Assembly: GCA_002746255.1 (NCBI GenBank)
Contig: NVWO01000002.1
Span: forward strand, 117,773-154,666
Origin: Rhodospirillaceae bacterium
GTDB lineage: Bacteria > Pseudomonadota > Alphaproteobacteria > GCA-2746255
Length of the DNA: 36,894 bases
Direction: 5' to 3'
Shown here: positions 8,994 to 16,067 of the stretch, piece by piece
Position numbering within the stretch: position 1 is the first letter of the stretch
Layout of the letters: every line of letters begins with the position of its first letter
The notes under the pieces: generated by a model
The model's input: only the letters and a program-made list of their open reading frames with translations
Database searches by the model: none
Told to the model about the DNA's origin: nothing
Translations under genes and position numbers: made by a program

Positions 8994-10112
8994 CTAAGCC
9001 TCTTCCAGAAAGTTCTGGATTTCCTCGGCGGCAAGGTCTTCGTGCAGAAACGCTTTGCCAATTCCTCGGGTCAGGATGAAACGAAGCCGGCCCCCGCGAA
9101 CTTTCTTGTCCTGGCGCATGAGGTCTACCAGAACCTTAGGGTCCCATTTGCCGGCACCGGCTTCGCCGGGTGTCGTCGGCAGGCCGATGGCGGCCAGGTG
9201 GCGATGGACGCGCTTGGCATCTTCGGCTGGGCAAAGCCCAAGGCGCACGCAAAACGCAAAGGCCAGGCACATGCCGAGCGAAACCGCCTCGCCATGTTGC
9301 AAATCGGGGCCAAAGGCGTTTGCCGCCTCAAAGGCGTGGCCAAATGTGTGGCCAAGGTTGAGAAGGGCGCGGTTGCCCGCCTCGCGCTCGTCCGCCGTCA
9401 CGATCTTAGCCTTTGCCTTGCAGGCTGTGACGATGGCGTGGGTCAGGGCTTCGGGCGTTCGTTCAAGAATCGCGGGTCCGTTTTTTTCCAGCCAGCGAAA
9501 GAAAGCGGCGTCCTTGATAAGGCCGTATTTGACGACTTCCGCGTAACCGGAAAGAAATTCTCTGGGTGGCAGCGTCGCAAGGGTTGCGGTGTCCGAAAGC
9601 ACCAGGCGCGGCTGATAAAAACTTCCCAGAAGATTTTTCCCCTGGGCGGTGTTGATGCCGGTTTTGCCGCCGATGGCGCTGTCCACCTGGGCAAGAAGCG
9701 TGGTTGGCACTTGCACGAAGGGAATGCCGCGCAGCGTGATGCTGGCGGCAAAGCCAGTCAGGTCGCCGATGACCCCGCCGCCAAGGGCGATCAGCACCGA
9801 ATCCCGCTCCACCCGGGCGTCAAGCAGACGCGCGGTTAGGGATTGAAGCTGCGAAAGTGACTTCGTCTGCTCGCCCGGCGGCAGGACGATGGACGTTGCG
9901 GTAAGGTTTGCGGCGGCCAAGCCTGCCTCAAAGGGCTTTAGGTGAAGGGCGGCGACCGTTTCATCGGTGACGATAAAGACAGGGGCCTCGCGGGTCAGCG
10001 GCCGCAAATATTTCCCGGCTGTTGTCAGCAGGTTCGGTCCAATAAGAATATCGTAGCTTCGTTCGCCAAGTTCGACTCGGACGCTGGCGGGTTCATTTTC
10101 CGGGTGGTTCAT
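8994..10112 (-). CDS. aroB: 3-dehydroquinate synthase
   Basis: Second step of the shikimate pathway: converts DAHP to 3-dehydroquinate with NAD and a divalent metal. The protein has 372 residues. It shows GGGVIGDLTGFAAS for nucleotide binding, the PTTLLAQVDSAIGGKTG segment, and the metal ligands in SGYAEVVKYG (Glu), NLGHTFGHAFE (His) and LQHGEAVSLGM (His). Its ATG overlaps the aroK stop as ATGA (10109-10112), indicating coupled translation after the shikimate kinase. Confidence 0.97.
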   Translation of the reverse strand: MNHPENEPASVRVELGERSYDILIGPNLLTTAGKYLRPLTREAPVFIVTDETVAALHLKPFEAGLAAANLTATSIVLPPGEQTKSLSQLQSLTARLLDARVERDSVLIALGGGVIGDLTGFAASITLRGIPFVQVPTTLLAQVDSAIGGKTGINTAQGKNLLGSFYQPRLVLSDTATLATLPPREFLSGYAEVVKYGLIKDAAFFRWLEKNGPAILERTPEALTHAIVTACKAKAKIVTADEREAGNRALLNLGHTFGHAFEAANAFGPDLQHGEAVSLGMCLAFAFCVRLGLCPAEDAKRVHRHLAAIGLPTTPGEAGAGKWDPKVLVDLMRQDKKVRGGRLRFILTRGIGKAFLHEDLAAEEIQNFLEEA

Positions 10113-10693
10113 GTGGGCGTCTTTTTCGATTGCAATATGGTTTTTTGATAATCGGCAAGGGCCGCAGCCACTCGGTCGACGGTGATTTCGATGGGTTCCT
10201 CCTGAACCTCGATTGTGAGATCCGCCTGCCCATAAATGGGGTAACGCTCCGTCATCAGCTTCGCAAGGATGTCGTGCGGCTCGCCCTTTTTCAACAGGGG
10301 CCGATCCGTGCGTCGGCTGACTCGTGCGGCCAGAAGGTCCAGTGTCGCTTTTAGCCAGATAGAAATGCCCTGTGTCCGGATTGTGGCCCGGGTTTCCGGG
10401 TCAAGGAAGGCGCCGCCGCCCGTTGCCAGCACATGGGGGGGGTCGGAAAGTAGCCGCGCAATCACCCGGCGCTCACCTTCGCGGAAAAAGGCCTCGCCAT
10501 GGGTCGTAAAAATCTCCTCAATCGTCGCGTTTGCCGCTTTTTCGATCTCCGCATCGGCGTCGAGGAAGGGCAGCCCAAGGCGTGCTGCCAGCCGCCGGCC
10601 CACGGACGACTTCCCGACGCCCATCATGCCGATGAGGACGATTGTCTGGCCGCTGGCCGTCCTATCTCTGGCTTGAGAAGTTTCCTTTGTCAT
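10109..10693 (-). CDS. aroK: Shikimate kinase
   Basis: Phosphorylates shikimate with ATP, fifth step of the shikimate pathway. The protein has 194 residues. It shows Walker A GMMGVGKSS, the DADAEIEK segment, FREGERRV, GGGAFL (shikimate binding) and the lid RRTDRPLL. The first 15 residues are a polar extension before the core. First gene of the aroK-aroB-corB run; no convincing promoter was picked out in the 186-base gap upstream, which it shares with a divergent small membrane protein gene. Confidence 0.95.
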   Translation of the reverse strand: MTKETSQARDRTASGQTIVLIGMMGVGKSSVGRRLAARLGLPFLDADAEIEKAANATIEEIFTTHGEAFFREGERRVIARLLSDPPHVLATGGGAFLDPETRATIRTQGISIWLKATLDLLAARVSRRTDRPLLKKGEPHDILAKLMTERYPIYGQADLTIEVQEEPIEITVDRVAAALADYQKTILQSKKTPT

Positions 10694-10879
10694 TTTTCTA
10701 GGAAATCCAGGCTGTCGCGGCGGGGGTAGCGTTGAAATAAGGGCTGCGATGTCGCAATATCGCTATCTGTGAAGCCTATCACATGGGGAAAACCTGTCGC
10801 CAGTGGAAGCCGCCCTTCTTTTCTGGTGGTGCTTGGGGGCATTTCGACCCGGAGATAAGAAACCGGAGAAAGAAAAGAC

Positions 10880-11038
10880 GTGGGTACATCGTCGTTTATG
10901 AATCGAATATCACGGGGCATTTTGCTGTTGATCCTGCTGGCGGTCCTTGGCGGGTTCATGGCCTTTGCGAATTGGGACATTCCGCCGCCTGCCGTTGCGG
11001 TCGAGAAAGTGCTGCCAGATGCGCGCTTTCCAAACTAG
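10880..11038 (+). CDS. Small single-span membrane protein
   Basis: A 46-codon reading frame from the ATG at 10898 (52 codons if the in-frame GTG at 10880 is used; GGAG lies 11 bases before that GTG, while the ATG has no site). Residues 1-6 are basic (MNRISR), then about 18 hydrophobic residues (ILLLILLAVLGGFMAF), then a short tail with WDIPPP and ending LPDARFPN. The basic side should stay in the cytoplasm and the tail would face the periplasm. The Trp-Asp-x-Pro and Pro-Asp-x-Arg-Phe-Pro features seem familiar from small Rhodospirillales proteins next to exported proteins, but I cannot name a function. Only 10 bases separate its stop from the exported protein gene, so the two are likely co-expressed. 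Confidence 0.65.
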   Translation: MGTSSFMNRISRGILLLILLAVLGGFMAFANWDIPPPAVAVEKVLPDARFPN

Positions 11039-11048
11039 ACGGGACGGC

Positions 11049-12899
11049 ATGCTTGTCCGCTCCGGAAGTGTTCTTGGCCTGATCCTGGGTTTTTTTGTGG
11101 CTTCGGGTGCCGTGATGGGCGCCGAACCGATCTCGCTTGGGCTGCCGGCCTCGCTGGCCGTTCCGCAATCGTCGGATAAAAAGGGGGACGTTTCGCAGGG
11201 GACCTCCGAACCCGCAACCCAAGCGGTGGTTGAATCGCTGATCGAACCGGCGGCGAGCGAAGCAACGGTTGTGCCGGTCGTCAAACCGGTCGCTGAAACG
11301 CGCGATCCGACGGCGGTGGATATCGCGCCGCTGGAGACGGTAAACCCAAATTCCATTGGTCTTCTCGACGCGGATGCGGGCGGTTTCGGGGTCGATATGT
11401 GGCAGGGGACGGATGGTGGCCTGGTCGCGCAATTGCTGCCCAGACTTCCCGCCGCGCCGCGTTCGCCGACCCTGCGCGCGTTGCAGCGCCGCTTGTTGCT
11501 TTCGACGGCGACGGCGCCTGGCAATGGCGTGTTGCAGGCAAATCTTTTGCCCCTTCGGATCGATCGCCTGGCAGCGATGGGTGAGACGAAGGCGGTCATC
11601 GAACTTGCGCGGATTGTTCCGACGCACGCGATGGATGAATCGATCGCCCTTTCCCGGATTGAAAGCCGTTTTCTTTCCGGTGATATCGAGCTCGCGTGCA
11701 AGGACGTTCGCAGCCACATCCGTGATTACCAGGGGGCCCATTGGCAGCGGATGCAGATTTTCTGCGAGGCGCTGGCGGGAGAAGCCGAAGCGGCGCGGCT
11801 TGGGCTTTTGCTTTTGCGCGAGATGCCGGGAAAGAGCAAGCCGGCCTTCTTTCAATTGATTGATGCGGTGCTCGGCAGGGACGACGTGCAAATTTTCAAT
11901 TTGCCGGACCCAACGGGGTTTGAGTTCGCCATGATCAAGGCGACAAAACAGCAATTGCCGCCGGATGCCGGCGTGACGACGCATCCCGCTATTCTTCGCG
12001 CGATTGCGAGATATGAAAAGGCGCCTTTGGCGTTGCGTCTTGACGCGGGCGAGCGCGCCGAAGCGATGGGAACCTTCGCCGCAGATGAATTGGCCGGGTT
12101 GTATCGGTTGGTCCATTTGCGTTCGGAAGCGTTCCGCGACATCGACAACACCGAGACGGACGGTGTGCTGGGCCGGGCCCTTCTCGTGCGTGCGGCAAAG
12201 ATGCGAACGGACCCGGAAGGTCAGGCGCGGCTTCTCCATCGTCTCTGGAAAGAAGCGGCGGCGGTGGATGCGGCGGGAACCTACGGCACGGTCGTGCGGG
12301 TGACGTTGCCGATGCTGCTGGAAATTACCCCAAGCCTTTCCCTTGCCTGGTTTGCGGACGAAGCCGGCAGGGCACTTTTGCTGGGTGGCCATACGCAAGA
12401 GGCGTCGGCCTGGCTTGCCCTTGTTCAGGGCGAAGCGTTCAACGAGGCGGCGGCTGCGCGTGCGCGCGATGCGCTTTGGCCCTTTGTCAAGCTGGCCGAT
12501 GCTGATGGCGCACTTGCCTGGGACGCGGCGCGTCTCGACGCCTGGTGGAAGATCGCCGGCCCGGTGGCAGGAAATGCGAAGGCGGCGCGCCTGTTTGGCC
12601 TGCTTGCGGCGATGGGGAACCCGGTGGGCGGTGCCGGATGGGCGCGGGTCTTACCCGATGCGCCACGCACGACGATGGTCGTTCCGTCGGTGGCAATCTG
12701 GAACGCGCTTGGCGAAGCTTCAACCCAGGGACGTATGGGCGAAACCGTCCTGCTGGTACTTTTGAGCATGGGCGAGGACGGGCCCGGTCAGGTGGCACCA
12801 ATGACGCTGGATGGCGTTCTTGCAGCCTTGCGCGGTGTCGGGCTTGGCGTTGAAGCCCGCCGCCTCGCTGTTGAGGCGGCCATGACCCAGGGGTTCTGA
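11049..12899 (+). CDS. Exported protein of unknown function, upstream of xerD
   Basis: From the ATG at 11049 the product has 616 residues. It starts MLVRSGSVLGLILGFFVASGAVMGAEP, an N-terminus that fits a Sec signal peptide cleaved after about residue 23 (Val-Met-Gly-Ala). A Ser/Thr/Glu/Pro/Val-rich spacer follows (to about residue 100). The rest is Ala- and Leu-rich, apparently all helical, reminiscent of helical repeat (TPR-like) scaffolds, with no catalytic motif recognised. In-frame upstream ATGs (10947, 11019) overlap the small membrane gene and would spoil the signal peptide, so they were rejected. It lies between the small membrane protein and xerD with gaps of 10 and 5 bases. A periplasmic scaffold partnered with the small membrane protein is inference only. 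Confidence 0.75.
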   Translation: MLVRSGSVLGLILGFFVASGAVMGAEPISLGLPASLAVPQSSDKKGDVSQGTSEPATQAVVESLIEPAASEATVVPVVKPVAETRDPTAVDIAPLETVNPNSIGLLDADAGGFGVDMWQGTDGGLVAQLLPRLPAAPRSPTLRALQRRLLLSTATAPGNGVLQANLLPLRIDRLAAMGETKAVIELARIVPTHAMDESIALSRIESRFLSGDIELACKDVRSHIRDYQGAHWQRMQIFCEALAGEAEAARLGLLLLREMPGKSKPAFFQLIDAVLGRDDVQIFNLPDPTGFEFAMIKATKQQLPPDAGVTTHPAILRAIARYEKAPLALRLDAGERAEAMGTFAADELAGLYRLVHLRSEAFRDIDNTETDGVLGRALLVRAAKMRTDPEGQARLLHRLWKEAAAVDAAGTYGTVVRVTLPMLLEITPSLSLAWFADEAGRALLLGGHTQEASAWLALVQGEAFNEAAAARARDALWPFVKLADADGALAWDAARLDAWWKIAGPVAGNAKAARLFGLLAAMGNPVGGAGWARVLPDAPRTTMVVPSVAIWNALGEASTQGRMGETVLLVLLSMGEDGPGQVAPMTLDGVLAALRGVGLGVEARRLAVEAAMTQGF

Positions 12900-12904
12900 C
12901 GGCG

Positions 12905-13897
12905 ATGGCGGCAAGGCGGTGCCAACAGGGGCCGCCAGGGGGGCGTTGGGTCGAGCTTTTTCTTGAAATGTTGTTGGCCGAGCGCGGCGTTGCGCGCAAT
13001 ACGCTTGATGCCTATGCGCGGGATTTGAAGGATTTTGCGCGTTTTCTTGGCAAGGAGGATGGCCTTGCTACCGCGACCAGCGACAAGCTGCGCGCCTATT
13101 TTCATGCCCTGGAAAAATCCGGATTTTCGCCACGGACGGCGGCGCGGCGTCTTTCGGCGTTGCGGCAGTTTTACCAATTTCTTTTTGCCGAAGGTTTGCG
13201 CGCCGACGATCCAAGTTCGGTCCTCGACAGTCCGAAACAGGGAAGGCGGCTTCCAAAATATCTGACGGAAGAAGACGTCGAGGCTCTGCTTAAAGCGGCG
13301 CGTCGCCAGCAGGGGCCACGGGGCCTTCGTGTTCAGGCGCTGCTGGAAATTCTTTATGCGACCGGGCTTCGGGTCTCGGAACTTGTTTCGCTTCCCCTGG
13401 CGGCGATGACCCGCGACGCGCGCTTTCTCATCGTTTGTGGCAAGGGGGGCAAGGAACGGATGGTGCCTTTGGGGGCACCTGCGGTCAAAGCCCTTGCCGC
13501 CTATCAGGCGGTGCGCAAGGTTTTTTTGGGCGGCGGCGGCGCGCCATGGCTCTTTCCCTCCCGCGCCGGCACCGGCCATTTGACGCGCCAGCGCTTTCTC
13601 CAGCTTCTAAAGGCGCTGGCAGCAGACGCCGGCCTCGACCCGGCGAAGGTTTCCCCCCATGTGTTGCGCCACGCCTTTGCCAGCCATTTATTGGCCCATG
13701 GTGCGGACCTTCGCAGCGTTCAGCAGATGCTGGGGCATGCAGATATTGCGACGACGCAAATCTATACCCATGTGCTTCAGGCGCGTCTGAAGCACCTTGT
13801 GGACACGCGCCACCCCCTGGCGGCCTCTTCCGGCAAGGCCCGCCCAGGCGAAAATCGACGCGATGGAGTTGACATTTCCGGCAAGGAACGGAATTAA
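12905..13897 (+). CDS. xerD: Tyrosine recombinase XerD
   Basis: Site-specific recombinase that, with XerC, resolves chromosome dimers at dif under FtsK control. The protein has 330 residues, slightly longer than usual because of a short extra C-terminal tail after the catalytic domain. The N-terminal SAM-like core-binding domain covers about residues 14-100. All catalytic residues are present: Arg156 (TGLRVSEL), Lys180 (GKGGKER), His252 and Arg255 (HVLRHAF), His278 (LGHADIATTQIYTH) and Tyr287. Its ATG is 5 bases after the stop of the exported protein, suggesting one transcript. XerD is preferred over XerC by overall resemblance; no dif-like site was identified in the window. A promoter for the next gene seems to lie in its 3' end. 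Confidence 0.9.
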   Translation: MAARRCQQGPPGGRWVELFLEMLLAERGVARNTLDAYARDLKDFARFLGKEDGLATATSDKLRAYFHALEKSGFSPRTAARRLSALRQFYQFLFAEGLRADDPSSVLDSPKQGRRLPKYLTEEDVEALLKAARRQQGPRGLRVQALLEILYATGLRVSELVSLPLAAMTRDARFLIVCGKGGKERMVPLGAPAVKALAAYQAVRKVFLGGGGAPWLFPSRAGTGHLTRQRFLQLLKALAADAGLDPAKVSPHVLRHAFASHLLAHGADLRSVQQMLGHADIATTQIYTHVLQARLKHLVDTRHPLAASSGKARPGENRRDGVDISGKERN

Positions 13898-13898
13898 T
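13869..13898 (+). promoter_or_regulatory. Predicted promoter of the malyl-CoA lyase gene
   Basis: Perfect -35 TTGACA (13869-13874), 18-base spacer and ATTAAT (13893-13898). It sits inside the last codons of xerD, about 70 bases before the lyase ATG, so the lyase can be transcribed independently of xerD. Confidence 0.5.
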
Positions 13899-13967
13899 CC
13901 GCTCATCGCCTGTGTGGGCGGGTGCTATGAAGCCATCCCAGCCGCTATTTAATCGAACGAGGACGTC

Positions 13968-14945
13968 ATGAGCTTTACAATTGTTGAAGAAGCAACCCCC
14001 CGTCTCAATCGCAGCGAGCTTGCCGTGCCCGGCAGCTCGCCGAAATTTTTTGAGAAAGCGGCAAAAGGAAGCGCCGACGTTATTTTTCTGGATCTGGAGG
14101 ATTCGGTCGCACCCGATGACAAGGCCCAGGCACGGGAAAACATCATTCAGGCGCTCAACGATATTGATTGGAGCGGCAAGACCGTTTCCGTTCGCATCAA
14201 CGGCCTCGACACGTATTACATGTACCGTGACGTTGTCGAAATCGTCGAACGCGCGGGCGACAAGCTGGACCTTATCATGATCCCGAAAGTCGGCAACGCG
14301 GCAGACGTTTACGCCGTGGACATGCTGGTGACGCAGATCGCCCAGGCGAAGGGTTTCACGAACAGGATCGGCTTCGAGCTGATCATTGAAACCGCAATGG
14401 GGATGATGAACATCGACGCGATTGCGGCGGCCAGTTCGCGAAACGAATCCCTGCATTTCGGCGTGGCCGATTACGCGGCTTCAACAAAGGCGAAGACGAC
14501 GAACATCGGCGGCCCCAACCCGAATTACGTCGTGTTGACGGATGCGGATGATGGCGGGAACCGTGACGTGCATTGGGGCGACATGTGGCATTACGCGACC
14601 TCGCGCATGGTGGTGGCGGCGCGTGCGAACGGGTTGCGCCCGGTCGATGGGCCGTTTGGCGACTTTTCGGACTCGGACGGGTACCGTGCCCAGGCCAGCC
14701 GCGCTTCCGTTCTTGGTTGCGAGGGCAAATGGGCCATTCATCCCTCACAGATTCCCTTGGCAAACGACGTCTTCAGCCCTTCCGAGGCCGAGGTCGTAAA
14801 GGCGAAGCGCATTCTTGAGGCGATGGCAGCGGCCCAGAAAGAAGGTCAGGGTGCCGTGGCACTGGATGGCAAATTGATCGACATCGCCTCTATCAAACAG
14901 GCTCAGGTTCTCGTGAAAAAGGCAGAGCAGGTCGCGACGGACTGA
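13968..14945 (+). CDS. L-malyl-CoA / beta-methylmalyl-CoA lyase
   Basis: CitE-like lyase of 325 residues that cleaves malyl-CoA to acetyl-CoA and glyoxylate (and in relatives beta-methylmalyl-CoA to propionyl-CoA and glyoxylate), reversibly. The start MSFTIVEEATPRLNRSELAVPGS and the end LDGKLIDIASIKQAQ are very close to what I recall of the Methylobacterium MclA/Mcl1 group. Visible motifs are FLDLEDSVAPDDK (Mg-binding acid), VRINGLDT (CoA and substrate Arg), MIPKVG, FELIIETAMG (second Mg ligand), GPFGDFSDSDGY and GKWAIHPSQI. GAGGA precedes the ATG. Family members serve the serine cycle or the ethylmalonyl-CoA pathway; the nearby B12 mutase favours the latter, but crotonyl-CoA carboxylase/reductase is not in the window. 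Substrate preference cannot be read from sequence. Confidence 0.9.
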   Translation: MSFTIVEEATPRLNRSELAVPGSSPKFFEKAAKGSADVIFLDLEDSVAPDDKAQARENIIQALNDIDWSGKTVSVRINGLDTYYMYRDVVEIVERAGDKLDLIMIPKVGNAADVYAVDMLVTQIAQAKGFTNRIGFELIIETAMGMMNIDAIAAASSRNESLHFGVADYAASTKAKTTNIGGPNPNYVVLTDADDGGNRDVHWGDMWHYATSRMVVAARANGLRPVDGPFGDFSDSDGYRAQASRASVLGCEGKWAIHPSQIPLANDVFSPSEAEVVKAKRILEAMAAAQKEGQGAVALDGKLIDIASIKQAQVLVKKAEQVATD

Positions 14946-15031
14946 CGCGCAGGTGGGTGACTTTTTCTGCGTTTTTGCGAAGCGATGCGACCGGTTTCTG
15001 CGGTTGTCGCGGCACATGCTAGGATAAGCGA

Positions 15032-15988
15032 ATGCAACATTTTCTCGATTTCGAGAAGCCGGTCGCCGAACTTGAAGGGGCCATTGAAGTGCTTCGTCAT
15101 CGCACGGGCGACGATGGCGTCAACCCTTCTGAAGAGATCGCGAAACTTCAGTCCAAAGCCGAACGGCTTTTGCAGCAGGTCTATGCGAAGCTGACGCCGT
15201 GGCAAAAGGTGCAGGTTGCGCGACACCCGCAACGGCCGCATTTTTCCGATTATTTGGCCGAGATGATCGAGGAATGGACGCCCCTTGCCGGGGACCGGAT
15301 ATTTGGTGAGGACACGGCGATTATCGGGGGCCTTGGACGGTTTCGTGGGCGCGCCGTCGTCGTGATGGGCCACGAGAAAGGGTCGGACACGGATTCCCGT
15401 GTGCAGCATAATTTCGGCATGGCGCGGCCCGAAGGGTATCGGAAAGCGCAGCGCCTTTTCCAGATAGCGGATCGTTTCAAACTTCCGGTGCTTAGCCTTG
15501 TTGATACGCCGGGCGCGTATCCGGGCGTGGACGCGGAAGAGCGCGGCCAGGCCGAGGCCATCGCGCGCAGCATCGAAGCGGGGCTTAATCTGCACGTGCC
15601 TTTTATCAGCGTCGTGATCGGCGAGGGGGGGTCCGGTGGTGCCATTGCGATCGCCACCGCTGATACGATCTTGATGTTGGAACATTCCATTTATTCGGTC
15701 ATTTCCCCGGAAGGCTGTGCCTCGATTCTCTGGCGCAACGGGGAAGAGGCAAAAACGGCATCGGAAGCCCTGCGTCTCACCGCCCAGGATCTTCTTGGGT
15801 TTGGCCTGATCGACAAGATCGTGCGCGAGCCCGTTGGTGGCGCGCACCGTCAGCAACGTCAGGTTATCCATGCGGTGGGCAATACCATTGAGAAGGAATT
15901 GGAAGCCCTGGTTGCAATCGAAGGCGGCGTTCTTCGTGCGCGCCGTCGCGAAAAATTTCTGGCGATGGGGACAAAAGGCTTCGATTGA
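15032..15988 (+). CDS. accA: Acetyl-CoA carboxylase carboxyltransferase subunit alpha
   Basis: Transfers CO2 from carboxybiotin to acetyl-CoA, with AccD, in fatty acid synthesis. The protein has 318 residues, the standard length. A helical N-terminus (LEGAIEVLRHR, EIAKLQSKAERLL) leads to the crotonase-fold domain with GHEKGSDTDSRVQHNFGMARPEGYRKA, LVDTPGAYPGVDAEERGQ, GEGGSGGAIAI and SVISPEGCASILW. AGGA lies 7 bases before the ATG. It follows the lyase after 86 bases on the same strand, and a terminator candidate follows its stop. This is the housekeeping carboxylase and is separate from the biotin carboxylase pair at 27-32 kb. Confidence 0.97.
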   Translation: MQHFLDFEKPVAELEGAIEVLRHRTGDDGVNPSEEIAKLQSKAERLLQQVYAKLTPWQKVQVARHPQRPHFSDYLAEMIEEWTPLAGDRIFGEDTAIIGGLGRFRGRAVVVMGHEKGSDTDSRVQHNFGMARPEGYRKAQRLFQIADRFKLPVLSLVDTPGAYPGVDAEERGQAEAIARSIEAGLNLHVPFISVVIGEGGSGGAIAIATADTILMLEHSIYSVISPEGCASILWRNGEEAKTASEALRLTAQDLLGFGLIDKIVREPVGGAHRQQRQVIHAVGNTIEKELEALVAIEGGVLRARRREKFLAMGTKGFD

Positions 15989-16008
15989 CCGCTTGCCGGT
16001 ACCCGTCC

Positions 16009-16036
16009 GCAGGTCGCCTGCCACTAGGTTTTTTTT
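16009..16036 (+). terminator. Possible intrinsic terminator of accA
   Basis: GCAGG (16009-16013), loop TCG, CCTGC (16017-16021), then after 7 bases eight T in a row (16029-16036). The stem is only 5 bp and the gap before the T tract is longer than ideal, so this is a moderate call. It lies in the 74-base convergent gap to secA. Confidence 0.4.
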
Positions 16037-16039
16037 ATT

Positions 16040-16067
16040 GGCTTTGAATCAGGGGCTTTAAATCAGG
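16040..16067. repeat. 14-bp tandem duplication at the secA stop codon
   Basis: Two adjacent copies of GGCTTTgAATCAGG (16040-16053) and GGCTTTaAATCAGG (16054-16067) differ at one base. The right copy contains the TGA stop of secA (16063-16065, minus strand). This looks like a small slippage duplication that copied the gene end. Confidence 0.7.

Noticed and set aside
10690-10980. 96-codon minus-strand frame upstream of aroK
   Set aside because: It overlaps aroK and the small membrane gene, and has random composition with no ribosome site.
10956-12398. 480-codon open frame antisense to the exported protein
   Set aside because: Arg/His/Pro/Gln-rich composition without motifs; the plus-strand frame has a signal peptide and operon spacing.
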